DNA of 64,000 nt from Rhizobium sp. BG4 (GTDB lineage: Bacteria; Pseudomonadota; Alphaproteobacteria; Rhizobiales; Rhizobiaceae): contig NZ_CP044125.1 of assembly GCF_016864575.1 (NCBI RefSeq), positions 62,001-126,000 of the forward strand, written 5' to 3'. The position numbers and the translations under genes are program-made. How positions within the stretch are numbered: position 1 is the first letter of the stretch; each line of letters starts with the position of its first letter. The notes under the pieces are model-generated. The model was not told where the DNA came from, searched no databases, and saw nothing but the letters and a program-made list of their open reading frames with translations. Below, piece after piece: positions 38,399-46,603 of this stretch.

Positions 38399-38475
38399 GC
38401 CCCTTGTAGCTCAACCGCCAGAGCAGCTGCGTTGTCAGCAGCCGATCCAGGTTCAACTCCTCGGCAGGGGCACCA
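38399..38475 (+). other. tRNA-like sequence, probably a tRNA pseudogene
   Basis: The stretch has most parts of a tRNA: acceptor halves GCCCCT/AGGGGC, a D-arm TAGCTCAACCGCCAGAGC, a perfect GCTGC/GCAGC anticodon stem with seven-base loop GTTGTCA, a T-arm with TTCAACT instead of TTCGAAT and one stem mismatch, and an encoded CCA. The junction spacing and the base of the acceptor stem do not fit a normal tRNA. Its anticodon stem is identical to that of the tRNA-Arg encoded 150 bases away on the other strand. I cannot assign an isotype. Confidence 0.4.
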
Positions 38476-38622
38476 TTCTTCCGCAAGATGCTATCAACTA
38501 CTGGCGAGCTGCCAGCTCTGCTACCCTGGTCTCATAGCTACAGACTGGCTAGGCACCGGCTTTGCGAAGAACTGATATGTTTGAAGCGCTGTATGGGGCC
38601 CGGAGTGGCACCTGAAATCAAA

Positions 38623-38699
38623 TGGCGACCCCTGCAGGACTCGAACCTGCGACCTGCTGCTTAGAAGGCAGCTGCTCTATCCAGTTGAGCTAAGGGGCC
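38623..38699 (-). tRNA. tRNA-Arg (UCU)
   Basis: 77 bases including CCA. Acceptor GGCCCCT pairs with AGGGGTC (one G-T), anticodon stem GCTGC/GCAGC, loop CTTCTAA with anticodon TCT, and T-arm GCAGGTTCGAGTCCTGC. All arms are complete. Confidence 0.95.
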
Positions 38700-38743
38700 G
38701 GCCGGCCGCCATTGCGATGGCGGCGAACGCGGTATGCCTGAAA

Positions 38744-39049
38744 TCAGTGCGTCCAGGGCTGCGTGCGGGTATAGCGGAAATTATCCGGATAGGCGACAGT
38801 CTGGCGGATCGGGTCCTTCGGCTGCAGCACGCGGTATTCGATGCCGTTGCGCTTGGCATAGGCCTCGGCCAGTTCCTGCGTCTCGAAGGTCAGCTTGACC
38901 TGCTGGCGCATGTCGCCGGACGAGGTGTAGCCCATGACCGGATCGATCTTGCGCGGCTGCTCCTGATCGAATTCGAGCACCCAGAGATGCGTCTTGGCCT
39001 TGCCGGACTGCATGGCGGTCTTGGCTGGACGGTAGATCTTGGCAGACAT
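38744..39049 (-). CDS. complex I accessory subunit, NDUFS4-like (ETC complex I family)
   Basis: 101 residues. Alphaproteobacterial homologue of the mitochondrial NADH dehydrogenase Fe-S protein 4. Family motifs: SAKIYRPAKTAMQSGKAKTH, WVLEFDQEQPRKIDPVMGYT, the STGD-like SSGDMRQQVKLTF and EAYAKRNGIEYRV, ending with the NFRYTRTQPWTH signature. The ATG at 39049 has GGAGG 11 bases upstream; the frame before it lacks family similarity. Confidence 0.92.
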   Translation of the reverse strand: MSAKIYRPAKTAMQSGKAKTHLWVLEFDQEQPRKIDPVMGYTSSGDMRQQVKLTFETQELAEAYAKRNGIEYRVLQPKDPIRQTVAYPDNFRYTRTQPWTH

Positions 39050-39218
39050 CGCGGCATTCGCCTCCGGATAAGCGGTTTCACCCGCGGATATTTCAACCTT
39101 CCGCGCCTGATGCGGCACGGTTCTCTGCGCCAGTGATAGCGCAAAGAGATGAATTTTGCTTATCCGCGAATCCGCCGGGTTTCAAGAAAAAAGCCGAGGC
39201 AAAGCGAACTGCCGCAGT

Positions 39219-40868
39219 TCAATTGGAGGCAAGCTTGTCCGCCGGCTTGCGGCAGCGCGAAACGAGGTCGAGCGAAGCGTCGCGAACGCTGGTCTCGACT
39301 TCCATCAATCCGAGCACGCTGTGGAACATGTTGTCGTGCGAGGCCGGGTGCTTGGCGCGCTCGGCGATGCAGGCGGTGTCGAGCCGCGTCTCGCTGGCGA
39401 ATTCATCCGACAGCCACAGCGCCATCGGCACATGCGTCTGCTCGGCGGGCGCGATGAAATAGGGAGCGCCATGCAGATAGATGCCGTTTTCACCGAGCGA
39501 TTCGCCGTGATCCGAGAGATAGAGCATCGAGCCGGCAAGCTCGCCCTGATGGGCCTTCAGCTTGTCGATGACGGCAGCGATCACCTGGTCGGTCATGACG
39601 ATCGTGTTGTCATAGGCGTTGGTGACTTCCTCGGGCTTGCAGGTGGCGAAATCGGCGGCGCGGCAATCCGGCGTGAAGCGGCGGGCCGAATCGGGATAGC
39701 GCAGGTAATAGGCCGGGCCGTGGCTGCCGAGCTGGTGCAGCACCAGCACGCTGTCGCCCTTCACGTTGGCCAGCCAGTCGTCCAGCTTGTCGAGCAGGAT
39801 CGTGTCCAGGCATTCGCCATCCTTGCAGAAGCGCGGATCGCGGGTGTCGGGCAGATACTTGTACTTGATGCGGTCGGCGACGCCGTAGGTGCCGGTATCG
39901 TTGTCCCACCACTCGACATCGACCTTGGCGTGGCCGAGCACGTCGGTCAGATTGTCGGTCGTCAGGCCCTTGCGGTAATTGTAGACGCCGCGCGGATAGA
40001 CCGAGAACATGCAGGGGATGGAGACGGCCGTCTCCGTGCCGCAGCTCGTCACATCCGGGAAGAAGGTGACACCACGGGCCTTCATCTCGGGATTGGTGTC
40101 GCGGCCGTAGCCGGCCAGCGAGAATTCCTTGCCGCGCGCCGTCTCGCCGGCAACGATCACCAGCACGCGCGGCTTGCCGGGTGCGGCAGGCGGCAGCTGA
40201 TGCGCATCGGTGCCGATCGGCTGGCGCACGAGGTTCAGGTTATCGCCATAGGTGGCCGTGTAATAGATCGCGCTGCCGATCGGGAAATGCGGATTGATCG
40301 TCATCATCATGTCGCGGTGAATGCGCCCGACGGCGGCATAGGTCGGATAGAAGCCCATGCCGACGATCGCGATCAGCGCGATGCAAGGGATGATGACCGC
40401 CATGTTGTGCAGGAATTTGCTCGGGAACGGCCGGTGGATAATGCGCACGGCGGCAATCAGTAGCGACGGCACGACGCCCAACAGCAGCATGTAGAGCATG
40501 AATTTGCCGGTGATCAGGTGCCCGGCTTCCGACGAGGTGGTCACCGCGGCGTTACGGATCATCTCGCGGTCGATGATCGTTCCGAATCGATCGGTGAACC
40601 ATGCGGCAGCGACAGCCGCGAGCAGCAGCACGATCAGCACCGGCTTCATCAGATATTTCACCGAAAACGTGACGGCGATCGCCACCGTCAGCGCGATCAT
40701 TCCGGCGACGAATCCGACGAAGGCCGGCCGGTGGCCGTCGAAATAGACATAGGCCCGGCTCCAGAACGTGTAATTGGCGACGATGAGGATGTAGAGGGAA
40801 ACGATGACGGCGAGCGTGACGCTGCCGATCGCCGGGCGCCACGACGCCGTCTTCTGTTCTGTTGCCAT
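39219..40868 (-). CDS. eptA: lipid A / phosphoethanolamine transferase, EptA family
   Basis: 549-residue inner-membrane enzyme of the alkaline-phosphatase superfamily that transfers phosphoethanolamine, usually to lipid A or other glycolipids. Five N-terminal helices (VTLAVIVSLYILIVANYTFW onward) precede a periplasmic sulfatase-like domain with metal-binding Glu in VIVAGETARGKEFSL, nucleophile Thr at about 280 in SCGTETAVSIPCMF, HQLGSHGPAYYLRYP and YLSDHGESLGENG. Cysteines in pairs (FCKDGEC, DCRAADFATC) match the family disulfides. Substrate in this organism not proven. Confidence 0.9.
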   Translation of the reverse strand: MATEQKTASWRPAIGSVTLAVIVSLYILIVANYTFWSRAYVYFDGHRPAFVGFVAGMIALTVAIAVTFSVKYLMKPVLIVLLLAAVAAAWFTDRFGTIIDREMIRNAAVTTSSEAGHLITGKFMLYMLLLGVVPSLLIAAVRIIHRPFPSKFLHNMAVIIPCIALIAIVGMGFYPTYAAVGRIHRDMMMTINPHFPIGSAIYYTATYGDNLNLVRQPIGTDAHQLPPAAPGKPRVLVIVAGETARGKEFSLAGYGRDTNPEMKARGVTFFPDVTSCGTETAVSIPCMFSVYPRGVYNYRKGLTTDNLTDVLGHAKVDVEWWDNDTGTYGVADRIKYKYLPDTRDPRFCKDGECLDTILLDKLDDWLANVKGDSVLVLHQLGSHGPAYYLRYPDSARRFTPDCRAADFATCKPEEVTNAYDNTIVMTDQVIAAVIDKLKAHQGELAGSMLYLSDHGESLGENGIYLHGAPYFIAPAEQTHVPMALWLSDEFASETRLDTACIAERAKHPASHDNMFHSVLGLMEVETSVRDASLDLVSRCRKPADKLASN

Positions 40869-41053
40869 GCTATCAGGTTCGCTCCGGCGCAGCGGCACTT
40901 TACGACTCGCGCCAGCACCGCAATCTCAAAATCGTGGCGACCATGGCGGTGCTTCCTGACACTATCCTGAATGCAAAAGCCGCAACGAAGCACGGGACAA
41001 GCGCGTTTTTGATATTGCGGGGTCACGGTGAAGCGTGTATTGCCCCCTTCATT

Positions 41054-41130
<77 letters not shown>

Positions 41131-41186
41131 TTTCCCTTAAATCTCTATCTTCCGCAGGCGGTGACCCGCCCGAGCAGGAGCCGGTC

Positions 41187-41396
41187 ATGCAAGTCGAAAT
41201 CCCCTGCCCCAAATGCGGCAAGACACGAATGAACTTCCCGCGTCCGCAGCCGCTCGATGACGACATCATCACCTGCTACAGCTGCAATTTCGAGCTGGGG
41301 ACCTATGGCTCGGTGAAGGCGAAGATGGCGCGGTTCATGGAACGCGTGCGCCAGGAAGCCGTCGCCCAGGCGCAGGCTGCCCGCAAGAAGCAGTAG
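41187..41396 (+). CDS. small zinc-ribbon protein
   Basis: 69 residues. Two Cys-x-x-Cys knuckles (PCPKCGK at residues 7-10 and TCYSCNF at 30-33) about 19 residues apart make a likely structural zinc ribbon, followed by a basic C-terminal helix (RFMERVRQEAVAQAQAARKK). The ATG at 41187 has AGGAG upstream. Function unknown; the fold suits nucleic-acid or protein contacts. Confidence 0.75.
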   Translation: MQVEIPCPKCGKTRMNFPRPQPLDDDIITCYSCNFELGTYGSVKAKMARFMERVRQEAVAQAQAARKKQ

Positions 41397-41409
41397 GCTT
41401 CGTCTCTCT

Positions 41410-41892
41410 CTATTTCTTGGTGATCGTCGGGCTGGCGGCCTTGTCGCCGACCTTGATGCCGAGCTTCTTGACGATGCCGGCGTTGAGCTCGACGACATAT
41501 TTCACCGATCCCATCGAATCGATGATGTCTTCCGAATAGGGAACGGCATTTTCCTTGATGTGGCGGATGACGCCGGTGCTGTCGATGAACAGCATGTCGA
41601 GCGGCAGGATGGTGTTTTCCATCCACATCGTCACTCGGCGCGACTGGCCGAAATCGAACAGCATGCCGGCATTCTCGGCCATTTCCTTGCGGTACATCAG
41701 GCCGTATTGCCGCTGTTCATTGGTCGAGGCGATCTCGACGGTGAAGTTCAGCAGCTTGCCGGATGCCGTCTGGACGACCAGCGGCTCCTTGGCAAAGACC
41801 ATCTGCTGTTCCTGCTGCGCGAAGCCGGGCACAGGGGCTGCCGTCGCCACAATGAAAAAAAGCGCCAAGAAGGCGCCTTTGATTCTATGCAT
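41410..41892 (-). CDS. DUF192 family exported protein
   Basis: 160 residues: signal peptide (IKGAFLALFFIVATAAPVPG), then the DUF192 beta-barrel with VEIASTNEQRQYGLMYRKEM, GMLFDFGQSRRVTMWMENTI, PLDMLFIDSTGVI and VKYVVELNAG. Family function unresolved. The ATG at 41892 sits 17 bases after the cold-shock gene stop, so the two genes are probably co-transcribed; AGGATGAG forms the ribosome site. Confidence 0.88.
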   Translation of the reverse strand: MHRIKGAFLALFFIVATAAPVPGFAQQEQQMVFAKEPLVVQTASGKLLNFTVEIASTNEQRQYGLMYRKEMAENAGMLFDFGQSRRVTMWMENTILPLDMLFIDSTGVIRHIKENAVPYSEDIIDSMGSVKYVVELNAGIVKKLGIKVGDKAASPTITKK

Positions 41893-41909
41893 TGTTCTCA
41901 TCCTGAACA

Positions 41910-42488
41910 TCAGTGAGCGCGGCTTGCCGGGCTCGGCATATCCGGGTGGATCTCGGCAGCCATCAGACCCTTGTCACCGGGCCCGAAACGCACCAGCACA
42001 ACCTGGCCCGGGCGCAGCTCGGTCAGGCCGAAACGGCGCAGCGTTTCCATGTGAACGAAGATATCCTCGGTGCCCTCGCCGCGCGTCAGGAAGCCGAAGC
42101 CCTTGGTGCGGTTGAACCACTTGACCAGCGCACGCTCAAGGCCGCTCGTGGCGGTCACCTGGACGTGGGTACGAACCGGCGGCAGCTGCGAGGGATGAAC
42201 CGCTGTGGACTGGTCCATGGAGAGGATCTTGAAGGCCTGATAGCCACGTTCGCGGCGCTGGATCAGCGCGACGATGCGGGTGCCTTCGAGGATCGTCTGG
42301 TAGCCATCGCGGCGCAGGCATGTGACGTGAAGAAGTACGTCCTGCATGCCGTTGTCTGGAACGATGAAACCGAAACCCTTGGCAACATCAAACCATTTGA
42401 CGACACCGGTGATTTCAATGAGATCGACGGCATCCCCCGATAGCTCGTCGAGATCACTGAACTCCTTCGATGAAATCCTATCAGCCAT
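41910..42488 (-). CDS. double cold-shock-domain protein
   Basis: 192 residues with two cold-shock domains: the first at about residues 25-92 ([20 protein letters not shown]), the second at about 115-185 ([33 protein letters not shown]). Both keep RNP1-like KGFGF; the second keeps RNP2 (DIFVH) while the first has DVLLH. A linker of about 20 residues ([18 protein letters not shown]) joins them. Such tandem CSD proteins are common in alphaproteobacteria and bind single-stranded nucleic acid as RNA chaperones. Confidence 0.93.
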   Translation of the reverse strand: MADRISSKEFSDLDELSGDAVDLIEITGVVKWFDVAKGFGFIVPDNGMQDVLLHVTCLRRDGYQTILEGTRIVALIQRRERGYQAFKILSMDQSTAVHPSQLPPVRTHVQVTATSGLERALVKWFNRTKGFGFLTRGEGTEDIFVHMETLRRFGLTELRPGQVVLVRFGPGDKGLMAAEIHPDMPSPASRAH

Positions 42489-42683
42489 GTCGCCAGCCCC
42501 TCATTACGCGTCACACTGTTACGGTTAACTGATTCTTGAAATCAAGATTAACATCTTGGTAACGGATAAGCGCAAGTCCTGTTTTTGGTTATTCCCAGTT
42601 GCTGATTTTAGCGGCATGTCTTGCCCGAAGCTGACCATGCGTCACCTATCCGGGCTAGGCTCCAACATTCGAAAGGAAATAGA

Positions 42684-43124
42684 ATGCGTTATCTTCATAC
42701 CATGGTTCGCGTGAAGGACCTCGACGCCTCGTTGCATTTCTACTGCACATTGTTCGGACTGAAGGAAATCCGCCGTTCCGAGAATGAAAAAGGCCGTTTC
42801 ACACTCGTTTTCCTTGCTGCCACGGATGATATCGCCGAAGCACAGCAAAAGGGCGCCCCCTGCCTCGAGCTCACCTACAATTGGGATAGCGAGGATTATA
42901 CGGGCGGACGCAATTTCGGCCACCTCGCTTATGAGGTCGACGATATTTATCAGACCTGCCAGCAGCTGATGGACCAGGGAATCACCATCAACCGTCCGCC
43001 GCGCGACGGGCGCATGGCCTTCGTGCGCTCGCCGGATGGAATCTCGATCGAGATTCTGCAGAAGAACGGCAGCCTGCCAGCAGCCGAACCGTGGCTTTCC
43101 ATGGGCAATACCGGCGCCTGGTAA
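42684..43124 (+). CDS. gloA: lactoylglutathione lyase (glyoxalase I)
   Basis: Converts the methylglyoxal-glutathione hemithioacetal to S-lactoylglutathione. 146 residues with the paired beta-alpha-beta-beta-beta modules: metal ligands His ([14 protein letters not shown]), Glu (CLELTYNW), His ([10 protein letters not shown]) and Glu (ISIEILQK). The ATG at 42684 follows AAAGGAAAT. Confidence 0.94.
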   Translation: MRYLHTMVRVKDLDASLHFYCTLFGLKEIRRSENEKGRFTLVFLAATDDIAEAQQKGAPCLELTYNWDSEDYTGGRNFGHLAYEVDDIYQTCQQLMDQGITINRPPRDGRMAFVRSPDGISIEILQKNGSLPAAEPWLSMGNTGAW

Positions 43125-43278
43125 GCCGGGGCTTTAGCGAGGCTTGCGGCTTTGGCGATTTCGGGCTCCGGCCACGTCTTCGCTCTTGCCGCAGCCACGG
43201 CCCGCATGCACCCTCCGGCCAAATCAGGCAGCCCGGCCCATCCGTGGCTGCTCCCGTATTTGTCCGGAGAGCTTTCGC

Positions 43279-44370
43279 TTGCCCCATCTTCGAACGCGAC
43301 CGTTCCTCTTTCTGACCGCCGTTTCGGCCCTGGCGCTGACCGGCTGCGTCTCCAGCCAGAAGGCGCTTGATTCTGCCGAGGCGACGCCCGCTCCGGCGGC
43401 CGGCGCCGCGCAACAGCAGACCGCCATGGCGCCGGGCGCGCCCGGCCAGCAGACCCAGAAGACACCTGGCTATCGCGACCCGATGGTCAGCAATGTCGGC
43501 CAGCAGCAGACAACGGCGGCCGATCCCAATGCCGCGGCAAACATGGCGCCGGGCTCGACTCAGATGCAGCCCGCCAATATCGGCGGCATGGCGATGCAGT
43601 CGACCCGCATCAACGCCAATTCGATGAGCATCTTCTCGTCGCAGCCGGTGATGCCGCAGAACAACCGGACATCGACGATCATCCAGCCGGCCGATGCCAA
43701 TGCCTATGCGCCGGTTCAGGGCGGGCTGACGGGCTCGCGCGCCGGCGTGTTCGGCACGCAGCCTGGCCAGCAGGTGCAGCCGAATGCGCAGGGCGAAATC
43801 CTGCCGCCGCAGCAATCGTCGCAGAATACCAGCACGCAGATCGCGCCGTCCTACCAGACCGCATCGCTTGCAACCGGCAGCCTGCCTGGAGGCTCCAGCA
43901 ATGCGCTCTATGCCGCGCCGAAGCAGAACCTGATGGGCAGCCTCTCCGGCCTCCTGCAGAAGGCCTCCCTGCCCGGCATGACCCGCGTCGCGCCGAACGG
44001 CGTGCATGTGCAGAATGCCAGCGTCGAAGTCAGCTGTTTCAAGCCGAATCTGCTGAACGTCATCAAGACCGTCGAGACGCATTTCGGCAAACCCGTCGTC
44101 GTCACCTCGGGCTACCGCGATCCCGAGCATAACCGCATGGTCGGCGGCGCCGAGGAATCGATGCACAAGAGCTGCGATGCCGCCGACATCAAGATCGACG
44201 GCGTCTCGAAATGGGATATCGCGAGCTACATCCGTTCGCTGCCGGGCCGCGGCGGCGTCGGCACCTATTGCCATACCGACTCCGTCCATCTCGACACCGG
44301 CAACAATCGCGACTGGAACTGGGGCTGCGGTGCCCGGCGCGGCAGCCCGCCAAGCGCTCGCGCGATCTGA
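43279..44370 (+). CDS. lipoprotein with M15-like (DUF882/YcbK) peptidase domain
   Basis: 363 residues starting at a TTG (43279) behind CCGGAGA. A lipoprotein signal ends in lipobox LTGC at about Cys22. A Gln/Pro/Ala-rich disordered linker of about 200 residues follows, then a peptidase M15_3-type domain: VVVTSGYRDPEHNRMVGG, the zinc segment MHKSCDAADIKIDG and CHTDSVHLDTG. Probably an outer-membrane-anchored peptidoglycan enzyme whose linker spans the periplasm. The frame upstream of the TTG is open to 43144 but has Arg-rich non-family sequence. Confidence 0.85.
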   Translation: MPHLRTRPFLFLTAVSALALTGCVSSQKALDSAEATPAPAAGAAQQQTAMAPGAPGQQTQKTPGYRDPMVSNVGQQQTTAADPNAAANMAPGSTQMQPANIGGMAMQSTRINANSMSIFSSQPVMPQNNRTSTIIQPADANAYAPVQGGLTGSRAGVFGTQPGQQVQPNAQGEILPPQQSSQNTSTQIAPSYQTASLATGSLPGGSSNALYAAPKQNLMGSLSGLLQKASLPGMTRVAPNGVHVQNASVEVSCFKPNLLNVIKTVETHFGKPVVVTSGYRDPEHNRMVGGAEESMHKSCDAADIKIDGVSKWDIASYIRSLPGRGGVGTYCHTDSVHLDTGNNRDWNWGCGARRGSPPSARAI

Positions 44371-44518
44371 ACGAAGAGCGCGGTTGCCGTGCCTTAACGT
44401 CAACCGCGCGGCCCTCATCAAACACCCATTCACAGGGCATTGATTTAGCAGGGTAAATTTGAATCTCCCCGCACAAACATAGCCTTGTCATTTTTTTGAT
44501 AGAATTGCGATTTTCCCG

Positions 44519-44547
44519 CTTGCGGGATTCCAAGACCCTGACTATAA
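44519..44547 (+). promoter_or_regulatory. promoter of the first tRNA-Glu (UUC) gene
   Basis: CTTGCG (44519-44524), 17-base spacer, CTATAA (44542-44547), 19 bases before the tRNA. The same two boxes and spacing recur in front of the third tRNA-Glu gene with a different spacer sequence, which supports the assignment. Confidence 0.75.
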
Positions 44548-44646
44548 GGGCGCCACCACGAAGGAAGCGCCCTTCGTCTATCGGTTAGGACACCAGATTT
44601 TCATTCTGGGAAGAGGGGTTCGACTCCCCTAGGGCGTGCCACTTCT
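44538..44646 (+). repeat. 109-bp direct repeat, copy 1 (-10 box plus tRNA-Glu)
   Basis: Identical base for base to 45216-45324 (offset 678). It covers the -10 box, the pre-tRNA leader, the whole tRNA-Glu (UUC) gene and five bases of downstream flank. Confidence 0.95.
44567..44641 (+). tRNA. tRNA-Glu (UUC), copy 1
   Basis: 75 bases with CCA. Acceptor GCGCCCT/AGGGCGT (one G-T), anticodon arm CCAGA/TCTGG with loop TTTTCAT (anticodon TTC), T-arm AGGGGTTCGACTCCCCT. Identical to the copy at 45245. Confidence 0.96.
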
Positions 44647-44715
44647 CTCTTCAAAACATCGCTGTTTTGACGCTTGTACAGCAAGCATCCACTCCCCATT
44701 TATTCCTCATCGCCG

Positions 44716-44790
44716 GCGCCCTTCGTCTATCGGTCAGGACGGCAGATTCTCATTCTGCAAAGAGGGGTTCGATTCCCCTAGGGCGTGCCA
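44716..44790 (+). tRNA. tRNA-Glu (CUC)
   Basis: 75 bases with CCA, closely related to the UUC copies but with anticodon stem GCAGA/TCTGC and loop TTCTCAT (anticodon CTC). No promoter as clear as those of the UUC copies is seen, so it may be read through from copy 1, 75 bases upstream. Confidence 0.95.
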
Positions 44791-44794
44791 GAAA

Positions 44795-44818
44795 AAGGCC
44801 CCGCCGCAGCGAGGCCTT
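44795..44818 (-). terminator. hairpin after the small ORF / tRNA-Glu (CUC)
   Basis: AAGGCC (44795-44800) / GGCCTT (44813-44818) with a 12-base GC-rich loop. On the minus strand it is followed by TTTTTC, suiting the 55-residue gene that ends at 44824. Confidence 0.5.
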
Positions 44819-44823
44819 CTCCA

Positions 44824-44991
44824 CTATCCGTCGTTGGCTCTTGCCTTCGGTCCTTCCTTGGAGGTGACCGAGGCGGTCTTGCCATCGGGCTGCTGCCCGA
44901 AATAGGTCCCGCCGAGATGGCCGCCACCGCTGGTGTGCTCGACCTGGCGCTCGGCGCGCTTCTGGATTTCCTTGACGTCAGTCTTGCTCAT
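44824..44991 (-). CDS. small conserved hypothetical protein (55 aa)
   Basis: Starts ATG at 44991 behind ATGGAGACA. The product is hydrophilic: a charged N-terminal helix (VKEIQKRAERQVEHTS) and a Gly/Lys-rich rest (GGGHLGGTYFGQQPDGKTAS). No domain recognised. It lies antisense between two copies of a tRNA-Glu duplication and would be lost if the direct repeats recombined. Confidence 0.6.
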   Translation of the reverse strand: MSKTDVKEIQKRAERQVEHTSGGGHLGGTYFGQQPDGKTASVTSKEGPKARANDG

Positions 44992-45196
44992 AAGTGTCTC
45001 CATTGTTGAGGTGGTGACATCTGAACAACCGGTGACGGCCAGATTCGTTTCAAACTTTTCCGGGCGACAACGCGTAGACGCGGCAGATCGAGGAAAGAGC
45101 GCATGGCGCGATCCCCTGCTCTCCAGGGGCTTCAGCAATTTCTCAGGGGCATTTCCACAAGCCGTGAAAAAATCTACGGAATTTCGCATTTTACCG

Positions 45197-45225
45197 CTTG
45201 CGGGTCAGAAAGGTGCTGACTATAA
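45197..45225 (+). promoter_or_regulatory. promoter of the third tRNA-Glu gene (UUC copy 2)
   Basis: CTTGCG (45197-45202), 17-base spacer, CTATAA (45220-45225). Boxes are identical to those of copy 1, with the -35 box outside the perfectly duplicated segment. Confidence 0.75.
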
Positions 45226-45324
45226 GGGCGCCACCACGAAGGAAGCGCCCTTCGTCTATCGGTTAGGACACCAGATTTTCATTCTGGGAAGAGGGGTTCG
45301 ACTCCCCTAGGGCGTGCCACTTCT
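45216..45324 (+). repeat. 109-bp direct repeat, copy 2 (-10 box plus tRNA-Glu)
   Basis: Perfect copy of 44538-44646. The intervening 569 bases hold tRNA-Glu (CUC) and the 55-residue ORF. Confidence 0.95.
45245..45319 (+). tRNA. tRNA-Glu (UUC), copy 2
   Basis: 75 bases with CCA, identical to the gene at 44567 including the anticodon TTC and all flanks in the repeat. Confidence 0.96.
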
Positions 45325-45346
45325 GGATCTTCCAGAAATTGTTATT
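45321..45346 (+). terminator. candidate terminator of tRNA-Glu copy 2
   Basis: TTCTGGA (45321-45327) / TCCAGAA (45331-45337) with a three-base loop, followed by ATTGTTATT. It starts immediately after the CCA end. Confidence 0.5.
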
Positions 45347-45446
45347 CCTGAATAATTCCGCTTCGCCTCGCGGCGTTCTGGACTGGTTGCGTCAGTTGAT
45401 GCGGTGCCGCCGCAAGACGTGATGTCCTGCGGCGGGGAGCGTCCCC

Positions 45447-46328
45447 CTATCGGAAAATCACCGGGTCTTCGCGGGCGATCATGTCGAAGAACGAGCCGGC
45501 CGCCGGTGGGCTCACCTTGTAGGTCAGCTTGTGCACCGGCATCAGGTTCTCGATCGCCTTGAAGGTCGATTCGTCGAACGGATACATCAGGCGGTGCTGC
45601 ATCTCGTGAGCGTGGTAGGAGCTATAGCGCGGCGCCTTCTGCCATTCGGCGTTCAGATCCGCGTTGATGGTCACCGCGCATTCGAACAGGTGATGGAAGA
45701 TGAAGTAGTTGATCAGCTGGTCGTTTTCGAGCCAGTAGCTGATCAGCATTTCCCTCAGAGCGCTGACGAGCGGATGTTCGGGCCGCGCGGTCATGAACCA
45801 GTTGGACAGCAGATATGGATCGGCGTCGCGCGTGAAAGCGAAGAATTCCGAGTTCATCATATCAGGCCGCGGCGCGTCGGTCAGAAACACCGTCGCATCC
45901 ATCCAGGTGCCGCCGTATTTGTGCAGCAGCTCGACGCGCAGCATATCCGAAAAATGCGTCTTCGATTTTGCCTTGACCCGCTCGGATGCAACGGGATGCG
46001 GCTTGATATAGCGGCCGATCGCGTTGTCATCGAGAATGATGATCTCACGTTCCGGAAGATGGCGTTCGACCGATCTCAGGCAGCTCTGGACGATCGGCGG
46101 AGCATTGTCGCGGCCCTGCGCCCAATATAGCCAGACCGGGCCTTCGAACGAGGCCGGCACCGAGCGCGGCTGCGTCTGGTGATAGGTCAGCCTTTCAGGC
46201 ACTGCATATTGCAGCAATACGGCGCGGGCCTCGATCTCCTTCCGGTTCCGGGAAACCATAGTTTCCAACCAGCGGCGGAGATCGTCCTCACGCGAGGCGA
46301 AAACGTTCTCGGTATTATTGTCGGTCAT
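45447..46328 (-). CDS. glycosyltransferase-like polysaccharide synthesis protein (Caps_synth / DXD sugar-binding type)
   Basis: 293 residues resembling capsular polysaccharide synthesis proteins and the DXD-containing sugar-transferase group: EGPVWLYWAQGRDNAPPIVQ, CLRSVERHLPEREIIILDDN, then HFSDMLRVELLHKYGGTWMD with the DxD-like acid (GGTWMDATVF). No signal peptide, so probably cytoplasmic. Donor and acceptor unknown. Divergent from the two-domain glycosyltransferase-like gene at 46604 and probably part of the same surface-polysaccharide locus. Confidence 0.82.
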   Translation of the reverse strand: MTDNNTENVFASREDDLRRWLETMVSRNRKEIEARAVLLQYAVPERLTYHQTQPRSVPASFEGPVWLYWAQGRDNAPPIVQSCLRSVERHLPEREIIILDDNAIGRYIKPHPVASERVKAKSKTHFSDMLRVELLHKYGGTWMDATVFLTDAPRPDMMNSEFFAFTRDADPYLLSNWFMTARPEHPLVSALREMLISYWLENDQLINYFIFHHLFECAVTINADLNAEWQKAPRYSSYHAHEMQHRLMYPFDESTFKAIENLMPVHKLTYKVSPPAAGSFFDMIAREDPVIFR

Positions 46329-46603
46329 GAAGGACCTCTTTCATCGGAACAGCCAGGGCCTGAAATATGTGCCCAGATAGCAAATAGGGTTGAATGAAGC
46401 CGCGGCGGCGGGCGGCAGCGACTCTTGTACAGGAGATTCGCACCGGTTTGCTATGGCGAGATGACAGCGGGAATCCCGGCCTTGGCAGGCCATTCTTCCA
46501 ACAGGGTGGCGCAAGCTTCGATGCCGATAGTCCGGCCAATAACGCCGGATTGGGCTTGCGGGACTTCCGTTTCCGCGGCGGACGGCATTCGAAGGACCGG
46601 ACT

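Noticed and set aside
38390..38575. Short ORF of about 60 codons
   Set aside because: Overlaps the tRNA-like sequence and has no coding features.
44567..45319. tRNA-Glu array as attachment site of a current mobile element
   Set aside because: No integrase, transposase or att-like 3' tRNA fragment found within the window; the repeat covers an entire tRNA gene plus its -10 box, pointing to simple duplication.
46394..46603. N-terminal extension of the two-domain glycosyltransferase-like gene
   Set aside because: Arg/Gly-rich, without similarity to the rest, and a TTG with a ribosome site marks a better start at 46604.
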